NCBI RefSeq assembly: GCF_001580615.1
Contig: NZ_LHZC01000030.1
Coordinates: 1-42,806, forward strand
Direction of reading: 5' to 3'
Source of the DNA: Acetobacter malorum
GTDB taxonomy: Bacteria > Pseudomonadota > Alphaproteobacteria > Acetobacterales > Acetobacteraceae
Length of the DNA: 42,806 nucleotides
This document shows positions 26,403 to 34,350 of this stretch, piece after piece. Positions within the stretch are counted from its first letter, which is position 1; each line of letters begins with the position of its first letter. A model generated the notes under the pieces. It ran no database searches. It saw only the letters and a list, made by a program, of their open reading frames with translations, and was not told the origin of the DNA. The position numbers and the translations under genes are program-made.

Positions 26403-28634
26403 ATGAGGAGTGCAGCACTTTCTTTAGGCCAGCTCTGGCAGGCGTTTGCGCAAATGGCGCGCCAGACCCTGCTGGGCGACGGCCCGCCGCGGAAACTTGA
26501 CCATTTTCGCTGGCTGTATGCGCCGGATCTCCTGTCCTTCGGTTACGCGCTGCGGACCACTATCTCTGCTCTGATCGCGCTGGGTATTGCTCTGTGGTGG
26601 GAGCTTGGCAGCCCGCAATGGGCCGCGCTGACGGTCTGGATGGTGGCGCAGGGTACGCGCGGTAAATCCATCGCCAAGGCGCGGTGGCATATGTTCGGCA
26701 TGGTGGTGGGCACCATCTGCGCCATTGTGCTGGTCGCCTGCATGCCACAGGCACCACTCTTGTATCTGTTCTGTCTGGCCGGAGGGATCGGGGCGTTCTG
26801 CTTTATCGGCACGCTGCTGCCCGGCCCGGCTGCCATGACCAACTACCGTATTCACGGTATGCGGGCGTCCGGCTTTACCTACGCCATTATCGCGCTGGAT
26901 GGTGTGCTGGCCCCGGACCATATTTTTGAAATCGCCATGGCCCGCGCCACCTACATCACGTTGGGCATTGTGGTGGAAACCACCATTTCCTCCCTGTTCC
27001 AGTATCGGCTGGAAAACCGCGCCAGAAACCGGCTGGCCAGTAACTTTGTGCAGGCGCTGGACGGGGTGACGCGCACACTCGGCCGCCTGCTGCAAGGGGA
27101 CCGTAGCTCTGTTTCCACGTCTCCAGAGGTGTTCTCCACCATTCTGACGCTGAGCGATCAGGTGGAGTTTGCTGAAATTGAGATGGGCAAACACAAGCAT
27201 GAAGGCGACCACGCGCGCGCAGCCCTGGCGGCCATGACGGTCCTGATGTCGCGCGGGCTGGATCTGGCAGCCTTGTTGCAGGTGCCAGACAGCGAGGGTG
27301 GCCATTATCAGCAGACCGCTGCGGAGGTAAGCCGCTTTCTGCAAACGCTGCCGGGGCGGGTCGATCAGGATCAGCCTGTCGCACCCGTCCTGCGGGATCT
27401 GGATGCCTTATGCGCGACCTGCCGCCAGCTTGCAGCCTCCTGCCTTGATGAGGAAATGGTTGCGGCGACTCATACGCCGGTTGATCTGCGCGAAGAGCGC
27501 GTTATCTCCCGTCAGGGCCAGCTTTTGCACAAGCTGGGAGAAATGATGGACGAGCTGCGGCTGGCGCTTGAGCAGTTCGACATGAGCCGCACCCCGCAGC
27601 CGCACGACCACTTCCGCTATGCCATGCGGTCTTACCGGGACTGGCGGATGGCGTTTACCAACAGCCTCCGGGCCTCCGTCACCATCTTCTGTTCGGGGCT
27701 GATCTGGGTCGCCACCGCCTGGCCGGATGGTCTGACCTTCATGATGTTTGTCTCCATTGTCTGCGCCCTGTTCTCCACGCTGGAACAGCCGGCTCTGGCG
27801 ACCAAGGCCTTCCTGCACGGCACCATCTGCGTCATCGGCATGTGCGGATTGCTGGATTTGTGGGTGATGGCCCAACCCACCACGTATGAAATGCTGGCCA
27901 TGTGCCTTTCCATCCCCATGCTGCTGGGCGGACTGGCCTTTGCCTATGTGCCGCTGGTGCTGGCGGCGGTGGCCTATAATCTGTTCCTGCCCATTCTGGT
28001 CGGGCCGCTCAATCAGGGCCGGATGGATGAGGTCATGTATTTCAACACGGCTCTGCCGCTGTTGCTGGCCATGGTGTTTGCCATGTGGATGTATCGGGTT
28101 TTCCTGCCGTTTGACCCGGACGGTCTGCGGTGGGACATGCGGCTGAACATTCTGCGGGGCTTGCGGCGGCTGGCCAGCCAGCGCGTGCCGGAACTGCCGT
28201 CTGAGGTGGTGGGGCGCAGCGTGGATGGCTTTGTGCGCCTGTCCACCATGACGCCGGATAAAAAGTCTTTTGTGCTCAATCGCTATCTGAGTGGCGTGCT
28301 GTCGGGCATGACCATTGGGCTGAATGTGCTGCGGTTGCGGGCCATTCTGGCACAGGGTGTGCTGCCGCCCGGCGCACAAAGAGCCACGCAGGCCATGATG
28401 AACCGGATGCAGCGGTTTACAGGTCGTTATGGCGGCCAATACGGGCGCACGGCGCGGGCTACGCATCTGGCTGTGCAGTATCTGGTGCAACGGGAGCAGG
28501 TGGAAACAAACCTGTCCGTGCGGGTGGAAATGCTGCGCGCCCTTGCCAGCTTGCGGGTGATTGAAACGGAGCTGGAGCAGAACCGGGATTTCTTTGATGC
28601 GTCCTCCCCGTATCTGGACAAGGCGTTTTCCTGA
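26403..28634 (+). CDS. FUSC (fusaric acid resistance/AaeB-like) family transporter
   Basis: A 743-residue membrane protein of the FUSC family, thought to export aromatic carboxylic acids. Two membrane blocks of about six helices (from DLLSFGYALRTTISALIALGIALWWELGSPQWAALTVWMV, and again from WRMAFTNSLRASVTIFCSGLIWVATAWPDG), each followed by a large cytoplasmic helical domain. The repeat form WxxALTV/FMMFVSI at the start of each block is typical. The start is uncertain: ATG at 26403 is used, TTG at 26388 or ATG at 26454 are alternatives, and none has a good ribosome site. No adaptor gene lies next to it, unlike E. coli aaeAB. In a vinegar bacterium a role in weak-acid tolerance is plausible but unproven. 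Confidence 0.85.
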   Translation: MRSAALSLGQLWQAFAQMARQTLLGDGPPRKLDHFRWLYAPDLLSFGYALRTTISALIALGIALWWELGSPQWAALTVWMVAQGTRGKSIAKARWHMFGMVVGTICAIVLVACMPQAPLLYLFCLAGGIGAFCFIGTLLPGPAAMTNYRIHGMRASGFTYAIIALDGVLAPDHIFEIAMARATYITLGIVVETTISSLFQYRLENRARNRLASNFVQALDGVTRTLGRLLQGDRSSVSTSPEVFSTILTLSDQVEFAEIEMGKHKHEGDHARAALAAMTVLMSRGLDLAALLQVPDSEGGHYQQTAAEVSRFLQTLPGRVDQDQPVAPVLRDLDALCATCRQLAASCLDEEMVAATHTPVDLREERVISRQGQLLHKLGEMMDELRLALEQFDMSRTPQPHDHFRYAMRSYRDWRMAFTNSLRASVTIFCSGLIWVATAWPDGLTFMMFVSIVCALFSTLEQPALATKAFLHGTICVIGMCGLLDLWVMAQPTTYEMLAMCLSIPMLLGGLAFAYVPLVLAAVAYNLFLPILVGPLNQGRMDEVMYFNTALPLLLAMVFAMWMYRVFLPFDPDGLRWDMRLNILRGLRRLASQRVPELPSEVVGRSVDGFVRLSTMTPDKKSFVLNRYLSGVLSGMTIGLNVLRLRAILAQGVLPPGAQRATQAMMNRMQRFTGRYGGQYGRTARATHLAVQYLVQREQVETNLSVRVEMLRALASLRVIETELEQNRDFFDASSPYLDKAFS

Positions 28635-28715
28635 CTGTGTTTTGACTCTTCCTGTGCCAGCAGGCATGGAAAAGGCGATGCCCCGGCCCCTTTCTGTTCA
28701 GACGGATACAGCAAA

Positions 28716-29708
28716 ATGACCGCCTCCCTTCAGACGTCATTCTGGCAAGAGCAGGCAAACAGCCTGTACCCACGGGTAAGCCATGTTATTCCGGCCATGG
28801 AGTGGCCCGCTTTTTCTGAAGATATTGCCGCTATTCTGGCCCTTAAAGAAAAGCATAACGCCGTCATTCTGGCGCATAACTATCAGACGCCGGAAATCTT
28901 CCATTGTGTGGCGGATGTCACGGGGGATTCCCTCGCTCTGGCGCGTAAGGCGCAGGAAGTCGAAGCAGATATAATCGTTATGGCGGGGGTGGCCTTCATG
29001 GCTGAGACTGCCAAGCTGCTGAACCCGTCTAAAAAGGTGCTTCTGCCGTCTGTGGAAGCCGGATGCTCACTGGCGGATTCCATCACTGCGGCGGATGTCC
29101 GGCTGATGCGCGCCCGTTACCCCGGCGTGCCGGTAGTGACGTACGTAAACACGTCCGCCGATGTGAAGGCAGAAAGCGATATCTGCTGCACCTCCGGCAA
29201 TGCTCGCAAGGTGATTGAAAGTCTGGGCGTGGATGAAGTGATTATGATCCCCGATGAGTTTCTGGCGCAGAATGTGGCCAATGAAACCGGGGTGAAAATC
29301 ATTACCTGGAAAGGCCATTGTGAGGTGCATGAGCGCTTCACGCCGGAAGAAATCCGCCAGTGGCGCGCGGCGTGGCCGGACCTTGTGGTGCTGGCGCATC
29401 CGGAATGTCCGCCAGAGGTTGTGGCGGAAGCCGATTTCTCCGGCTCAACCGCCGGGATGTCAGACTTCGTGGCGTCTGGAAAAGCCGGGCGCGTGCTACT
29501 GGTGACGGAATGTTCCATGAGCGACAATCTGGCCGTGGAGCATCCGGAGGTAGAGTTTGTCCGCCCCTGCAACCTCTGCCCGCATATGAAGCACATCACG
29601 CTCTCCGCCATCCGCAAATCTCTGGAGCAGATGGAAGTAGAAGTGACGGTCGATCCCAGCGTGGCAGACCGCGCCCGCCTGTCCATTGAGCGGATGCTGG
29701 CAGTTTAA
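28716..29708 (+). CDS. nadA: Quinolinate synthase
   Basis: Condenses iminoaspartate with dihydroxyacetone phosphate to quinolinate in de novo NAD synthesis, using a [4Fe-4S] cluster. The 330-residue protein carries the three cluster cysteines in family context: C117 ([10 protein letters not shown]), C202 (WKGHCEVH) and C288 (CNLCPHMK). Substrate motifs include [34 protein letters not shown] and [12 protein letters not shown]. nadC follows on the same strand 45 bases after the stop, so the two form an operon. nadB (aspartate oxidase), often adjacent, is absent here. Confidence 0.97.
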   Translation: MTASLQTSFWQEQANSLYPRVSHVIPAMEWPAFSEDIAAILALKEKHNAVILAHNYQTPEIFHCVADVTGDSLALARKAQEVEADIIVMAGVAFMAETAKLLNPSKKVLLPSVEAGCSLADSITAADVRLMRARYPGVPVVTYVNTSADVKAESDICCTSGNARKVIESLGVDEVIMIPDEFLAQNVANETGVKIITWKGHCEVHERFTPEEIRQWRAAWPDLVVLAHPECPPEVVAEADFSGSTAGMSDFVASGKAGRVLLVTECSMSDNLAVEHPEVEFVRPCNLCPHMKHITLSAIRKSLEQMEVEVTVDPSVADRARLSIERMLAV

Positions 29709-29753
29709 GGCGCTTTCCCCTCACGATTTTTGAAGAAGAGAACGAGACGATCC

Positions 29754-30611
29754 ATGCTGCCTGCTCTGCCTGATATCATGCTCGAACCGCTGGTGCGGGC
29801 CGGACTGCTGGAAGATCTTGGGCGCGGAGGGGATCTGACGACCAGCGCCGTTCTGAAAGGGACCGAGCGCGTCCGGGTGACCCTGCGTTGCCGGGAAAAA
29901 GGCGTGCTGGCCGGGCTGGATCTGGCGAGATTATCCTTTCACCTGATGGACCCGTCTCTGCTGTTCGAGCGCCTGAAAGTGGAGGGCGCGCCTCTGGAAC
30001 CCGGTGATGTAGTGGCTGTGGTGGAAGGCTCTGCCCGCTCCATTCTGACGGGCGAGCGGGTGGGGCTGAACTTCCTCTCCCACCTCAGCGGCATTGCCAC
30101 CGCCACGGCGCAGATTGTGGCTAGCATGGCGGGCACAAAGGCACGCCTGTGCTGCACGCGTAAAACACTGCCCGGCCTGCGGGCGGTGCAGAAATACGCC
30201 GTGCGGGCCGGTGGCGGGATCAGCCACCGTATGGGGCTGGATGATGCCATTCTGATCAAGGACAACCATATTGCGCTGGTGGGCAGCGTGCAGGAAGCCG
30301 TAGCGCGGGCGCGCAAGGCGGCGGGCCATATGGTGAAAATTGAAGTTGAGGTCGATACCCCCGAACAGTTGCAGGACGTGCTGGCCGGTGAACCGGTGGA
30401 CGCCGTACTGCTGGACAACATGCCGGTGCCTATGCTGCGCACCTGTGTTGAGATGATTAAGGGCCGCCTGCTGACCGAGGCCTCCGGTGGTATTACACCG
30501 CTGACGGCAGCGGCCATTGCCGGGACCGGGGTGGATCTGCTGTCCGTCGGCTGGCTGACGCATTCCGTCAAAGCACTCGATTTTGGTCTGGATTTTGAAA
30601 AGACCCTTTGA
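29754..30611 (+). CDS. nadC: Nicotinate-nucleotide pyrophosphorylase (quinolinate phosphoribosyltransferase)
   Basis: Converts quinolinate + PRPP to nicotinate mononucleotide + CO2 + PPi. The 285-residue length is normal. Motifs: EDLGRGGDLTT at the N-terminus, the CCTRKTLPGLR segment (TRKT 135-138) that binds quinolinate, YAVRAGGGISHRMGLDDAILIKDNH (149-172), and VEVDTPEQLQDVL with LLDNM near the phosphate site. ATG 29754 is preferred over an in-frame TTG 8 codons earlier because the purine-rich GAAGAAGAGAACGAGA upstream can serve as the ribosome site. It is co-transcribed with nadA. Confidence 0.96.
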   Translation: MLPALPDIMLEPLVRAGLLEDLGRGGDLTTSAVLKGTERVRVTLRCREKGVLAGLDLARLSFHLMDPSLLFERLKVEGAPLEPGDVVAVVEGSARSILTGERVGLNFLSHLSGIATATAQIVASMAGTKARLCCTRKTLPGLRAVQKYAVRAGGGISHRMGLDDAILIKDNHIALVGSVQEAVARARKAAGHMVKIEVEVDTPEQLQDVLAGEPVDAVLLDNMPVPMLRTCVEMIKGRLLTEASGGITPLTAAAIAGTGVDLLSVGWLTHSVKALDFGLDFEKTL

Positions 30612-30751
30612 ACGTAAGCGCCCTCACGTCCCGGTGTTTTTTGTAACCCTTGGGGCAGGTCACGCGTTAGTCGGTAAAATGTGATCCTGATTCCTTGAGT
30701 TCATCTCCGGAACATCATGGGATGATGCACGAAAAATAAGAGGCAGCCTTT

Positions 30752-32074
30752 ATGTCAGAGTCGTTCAACACAGCGTCGTCCTCCCCGGCGGAAGAGTGGT
30801 CGGAAACCCGGGTGCGGGTTTTTCTGCGCGAGATGTTTGATGCCGCCGTGGCCAGCGCCAGCCCGTTCCATGTGCTGGCGCGGTTCCTGCCGGAAAAACC
30901 CAAGGGACGCTGTGTTGTGGTGGGGGCCGGTAAGGCCGCGGCGTCCATGGCGGCGGCGCTGGAGGCTGCATGGCCGGATGTCCCGCTGGAAGGTGTGGTG
31001 GTCACGCGGGATGGTCATACCATGGCGACCCAGTCCATCCGAGTGCTGGAAGCTTCACACCCCGTCCCGGATGAACGCAGTGAGCAGGCTGCGCGAGAAA
31101 TTCTGAAAACGGTGAAGGGCCTACAGGCGGATGATCTGGTTATCGCCCTGATCTCTGGTGGTGGTTCGGCTCTTCTGGCACTCCCGGCTGAGGGCATTAC
31201 ACTGGATGAGAAAAAGCAGATTGCCCGCCAGCTCCTGCATTCCGGCGCGACCATTACAGAGATGAACACCGTCCGCCGCCATTTGTCCGCCATCAAGGGT
31301 GGTCGGCTCGCGCAGGCGGCGTATCCGGCGCGGGTTGTGTCTTTGGTGATCAGCGACGTCCCGGGGGATGACCCGTCCGTCATTGCCAGCGGCCCGACTG
31401 TGCAGGATGAGACGACGGCGCAGGATGTGCTGCGCATTCTCCACAAATATGATCTGACGTTACCCCCTGCCGCACAGGCCCTGCTGCAACGGGAGGCTGA
31501 TGCAGAAAAACACGCCAATCCGCCCGTGGCGGAGGGCAATAGCCTGACACTGATTGCAACGCCCTTCTTCGCGCTGGAAGCCGCCGCAGATGTGGCACGC
31601 CGGGCGGGTGTGACCCCCATCATTCTGGGGGATGCGCTGGAAGGGGAAAGCAGTTCAGCCGGGACGCTGTTTGCTGGCATGGCGCGATCCGTGAAACAGC
31701 ACGGTCAGCCTGTAGCGGCTCCAGCTGTGCTGCTCAGTGGCGGCGAGACGACTGTGACGATCAGGCCGGGTGAAAAACCGGGCAGAGGGGGCCGTAATAC
31801 GGAATTCCTGCTTGCCTGTGCGCAAAGTCTGGCTGGTGAGTTGGGTATTTGGGGTATGGCCGGGGATAGTGACGGGATTGATGGGACGGAAGACGCCGCA
31901 GGCGCTCTGATTGGCCCGCACACCCTCTCCCGCGGGGCTGTGTTGGGTCTGAGTGCCGAAGATTTTCTAAAACGTCATGATAGCTACAGCTACTTTAAAA
32001 ATCTTGATGACCTTGTAATAACCGGTCCAACGCTGACCAATGTGAATGATATTCGCCTGATTCTGGTTTTATAA
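30752..32074 (+). CDS. Glycerate 2-kinase (TtuD/GckA, MOFRL family)
   Basis: Phosphorylates D-glycerate to 2-phosphoglycerate in glycolate/glyoxylate, tartrate or serine-type pathways; older annotations call the family hydroxypyruvate reductase (ttuD). The 440-residue protein has the N-terminal DUF4147 domain (GRCVVVGAGKAAASMAAALE, ALISGGGSALLALPAEGITLDEK, NTVRRHLSAIKGGRLA, VISDVPGDDPSVIASGPTV) and the C-terminal MOFRL domain (LLSGGETTVTI, GRGGRNTEFLLA, GDSDGIDGTEDAAGALI). It follows nadC by 140 bases with no obvious shared function. AAGAGGC about 8 bases before the ATG is the likely ribosome site. The next gene is convergent, 16 bases away. Confidence 0.92.
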   Translation: MSESFNTASSSPAEEWSETRVRVFLREMFDAAVASASPFHVLARFLPEKPKGRCVVVGAGKAAASMAAALEAAWPDVPLEGVVVTRDGHTMATQSIRVLEASHPVPDERSEQAAREILKTVKGLQADDLVIALISGGGSALLALPAEGITLDEKKQIARQLLHSGATITEMNTVRRHLSAIKGGRLAQAAYPARVVSLVISDVPGDDPSVIASGPTVQDETTAQDVLRILHKYDLTLPPAAQALLQREADAEKHANPPVAEGNSLTLIATPFFALEAAADVARRAGVTPIILGDALEGESSSAGTLFAGMARSVKQHGQPVAAPAVLLSGGETTVTIRPGEKPGRGGRNTEFLLACAQSLAGELGIWGMAGDSDGIDGTEDAAGALIGPHTLSRGAVLGLSAEDFLKRHDSYSYFKNLDDLVITGPTLTNVNDIRLILVL

Positions 32075-32090
32075 AAGGCGGTTTTTACAC

Positions 32091-32732
32091 TCAGTCTTCC
32101 AGAGCATGTTTCACGGCCTCTCGCAGAGCCGGAATAACGACGTTCTGGAATTCCGGCGTTTTTCGCTCCCACGCCCCCGTTCGCCATGAGGGGTGCGGAA
32201 GTGGGAAAATGTTGGGAGGGTAAGAACGGAAATCCAAAACCCTTTCAAATACCTTCCCTTTTCCCAAAGCATAATTCTGCGCGTAAGACCCGACAAGCAG
32301 CGTCAGGCGCAGGTTGGGCAGGAAGGACAGGATGCGTTCCCGCCAGAGGGAGGCGCATTCTGGCGGCGGTGGCCGGTCTCCCCCTTTAGGTAAAACGCCC
32401 GGATAACACAGGCCCATTGGCACAATAGCGACTTGCTCTGTGTCGTAAAAAACATCCGGGCTCATATCCAGCCAGGAGCGCAGGCGCTCACCAGACGCAT
32501 CGTTAAACGGCACGCCGGTATTATGCACACGGGTGCCGGGGGCCTGTCCGGCAATCAAAAGCCGGGCGCGGGGAGAAAGGCGCACAACCGGGCGCGGCCC
32601 CAGCGGCAGTTTGTGCGCGCAGGCCTGACAGCCTCGCAGTTCTTTCAAAAAACCGGCGAGAATTTCGTCCTGTTCCGCAGCGGTGCTGTCTGCGGGAAAG
32701 GCGGAAGTGTGTCTGGAAAAGAGAGAGGCCAT
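32091..32732 (-). CDS. Uracil-DNA glycosylase family protein, Fe-S type (family 4/5-like)
   Basis: Removes uracil or related deaminated bases from DNA. The start at 32732 gives 213 residues; the frame is open further up but would run into the adhB terminator. The four cysteines C35-x2-C38-x70-C109-x16-C126 match the spacing of the [4Fe-4S] ligands of family 4 glycosylases. Motif A is GQAPG (62-66), and the DNA-binding motif is HPS (180-182, LPHPSWR). Motif A in family 4 enzymes normally reads GEAPG, so the Glu is Gln here; this may affect catalysis or show another subfamily. Convergent with the glycerate kinase. Confidence 0.82.
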   Translation of the reverse strand: MASLFSRHTSAFPADSTAAEQDEILAGFLKELRGCQACAHKLPLGPRPVVRLSPRARLLIAGQAPGTRVHNTGVPFNDASGERLRSWLDMSPDVFYDTEQVAIVPMGLCYPGVLPKGGDRPPPPECASLWRERILSFLPNLRLTLLVGSYAQNYALGKGKVFERVLDFRSYPPNIFPLPHPSWRTGAWERKTPEFQNVVIPALREAVKHALED

Positions 32733-32797
32733 GCCAAGGATATGTGGTGGGGTATCGCGTTCCACAATATGCGGCTTTCCCGAAGCGTGCTGCGCAT

Positions 32798-32838
32798 AAA
32801 AAAACACCGCACTGGCAGGACCAGTGCGGTGTTTTAAG
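32798..32838 (-). terminator. Rho-independent terminator of the adhAB operon
   Basis: A 15-bp perfect stem AAAACACCGCACTGG / CCAGTGCGGTGTTTT with a 5-nt loop lies 43 bases past the adhB stop. On the minus strand it ends in TTTTTTTA. It also sits upstream of the UDG gene and so insulates it. Confidence 0.96.
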
Positions 32839-32878
32839 ATCTGCCCCGGTTAAGGGGCAGAGTGAGGGAAGATGCGGC

Positions 32879-34294
32879 TTACTGTGCTGCGTCTTCACCC
32901 GAGTGGGTCTGCGGAGAGAACGTCCAGCCAGCGCCGTAAGGCTGCGGATGGAAGACACCCCATGTTGCGGAGTCACTCCCACCAAAGCCCCAGGAAGCGG
33001 TGGAGATCGGAGCGTGATCAACGCGCAGCTTCTGGATATCGGAGGCGGTGACGTTAGCCGGTGCCTTGTTACCCCAGGAGGTGCGGATGAAGTTCACGAC
33101 GTCAGCCATCTGCTGGTCAGACAGAACGCTCTTGTAGCCCGGCATGGCGACAGCGGACGGAGCCCAGTTGGTCGGCGGCAGAACCGCGCCGTCCACAATG
33201 ATGTGGGCGACAGATGTCGGGTTTTCAGACACGACAACCGGGTTACCAGCCAGCGGCGGGAACATACGGGCCACACCACCACCATCGTTACGGTGACAGA
33301 TGGCGCACTGGTCAACATACGTGCTGGCACCGGGGGTGCCGGACGTGTTGTTGGAGTCCAGAGCCTGTGCCGTGGACGGATCATACTTGTAGTCACCCCG
33401 TGCCGGCGGAACCGGGGGGAGGGCCTTCAGGTATTTCGCCATGGCGTGCAGGTCAGCATCCGTGAAGTACTGGGTGCTCCAGCCCACCACGTCTGCCATG
33501 CCACCAAACGCAGCGGAGTGGTCGATACGGCCAGATTTCAGGAACTGGTAGAGGTCTTCTTCAGACCAGCGACCAATACCCATGACCGGGTCGTTCCGCA
33601 GGCTGGGGGCAATCCAGTTATCAATCGGAGCGCCACCGGCCAGGAAGTCAGCACCGCCAGAAGCGTCCAGTGCTTTTTCCTGCATGCCAAAGCCGCGCGG
33701 CGTATGACAGGCACCGCAATGGCCCGGACCCGTGACGAGGTATTCACCGCGGGCAATATCAGCATCCGTGCCCGGAGCCGGGGTGAAGTCCTTGGGTGCC
33801 GGAGCAAACACGGAACGCCAGATAGACAGCGGCCAGCGCATGGACATGGGCCAGGAGATGCCAGCCGGTTTGTTGGCTTCGGCAACCGGCTTCACACCGT
33901 GCATGAAGTACGCATACAGCGCCTTCATGTCGTCCTGCGTCATCCGTGCAAAGGACGGATAAGGCATGGCGGGGTAAAGCGTGCTGCCATCCTTGCGGAC
34001 GCCGTGGCGAACGGCTTCGTCAAATTCCTTGAACGTGTAGGTGCCAATCCCGTGGGTCGGGTCCGGCGTGATGTTCGTGGAATAGATGGTGCCAATGGGG
34101 GTCTGAATAGACAGACCACCCGCGTATTTCTGGCCATGCAGCGCTGTATGACAGGCCACGCAGTCACCCAGACGGGCGACATACTCACCTTTTTTAACCA
34201 GTGCATCATCAGTGCTCTGGGCATGGGCCAGAGAAGTTCCTGCCAGAAGCCCGACAGTGACCGCTCCAAGAGCGGCTTTTAGTCCTTTGATCAT
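32879..34294 (-). CDS. adhB: PQQ-dependent alcohol dehydrogenase, cytochrome c subunit (subunit II)
   Basis: The three-haem cytochrome c of the acetic acid bacterial ADH; it anchors the complex in the cytoplasmic membrane facing the periplasm and passes electrons to ubiquinone. The 471-residue precursor starts at 34294 with a signal peptide ending AHA-Q; an in-frame ATG at 34351 would add 19 residues before the signal. Three CxxCH haem sites: C45-H49 (CVACH), C193-H197 (CGACH), C330-H334 (CAICH). The sequence closely fits what I recall of Acetobacter AdhB (GEYVARLGDCVACHTALHGQKYAGGL). It follows adhA closely and ends in a strong terminator. The small third subunit (AdhS) is not in this window; it is known to be unlinked in Acetobacter. 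Confidence 0.97.
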   Translation of the reverse strand: MIKGLKAALGAVTVGLLAGTSLAHAQSTDDALVKKGEYVARLGDCVACHTALHGQKYAGGLSIQTPIGTIYSTNITPDPTHGIGTYTFKEFDEAVRHGVRKDGSTLYPAMPYPSFARMTQDDMKALYAYFMHGVKPVAEANKPAGISWPMSMRWPLSIWRSVFAPAPKDFTPAPGTDADIARGEYLVTGPGHCGACHTPRGFGMQEKALDASGGADFLAGGAPIDNWIAPSLRNDPVMGIGRWSEEDLYQFLKSGRIDHSAAFGGMADVVGWSTQYFTDADLHAMAKYLKALPPVPPARGDYKYDPSTAQALDSNNTSGTPGASTYVDQCAICHRNDGGGVARMFPPLAGNPVVVSENPTSVAHIIVDGAVLPPTNWAPSAVAMPGYKSVLSDQQMADVVNFIRTSWGNKAPANVTASDIQKLRVDHAPISTASWGFGGSDSATWGVFHPQPYGAGWTFSPQTHSGEDAAQ

Positions 34295-34350
34295 CGTTTT
34301 TACCACTGTATCGCTTGTGTGCCGAATGACGTCATGACTCTGCCGGACCA

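Noticed and set aside
32744..34282. A 512-codon open frame on the plus strand opposite adhB
   Set aside because: It is a mirror of the strong codon bias of adhB (Arg/Val/His-rich, no motifs), and adhB is unquestionable.
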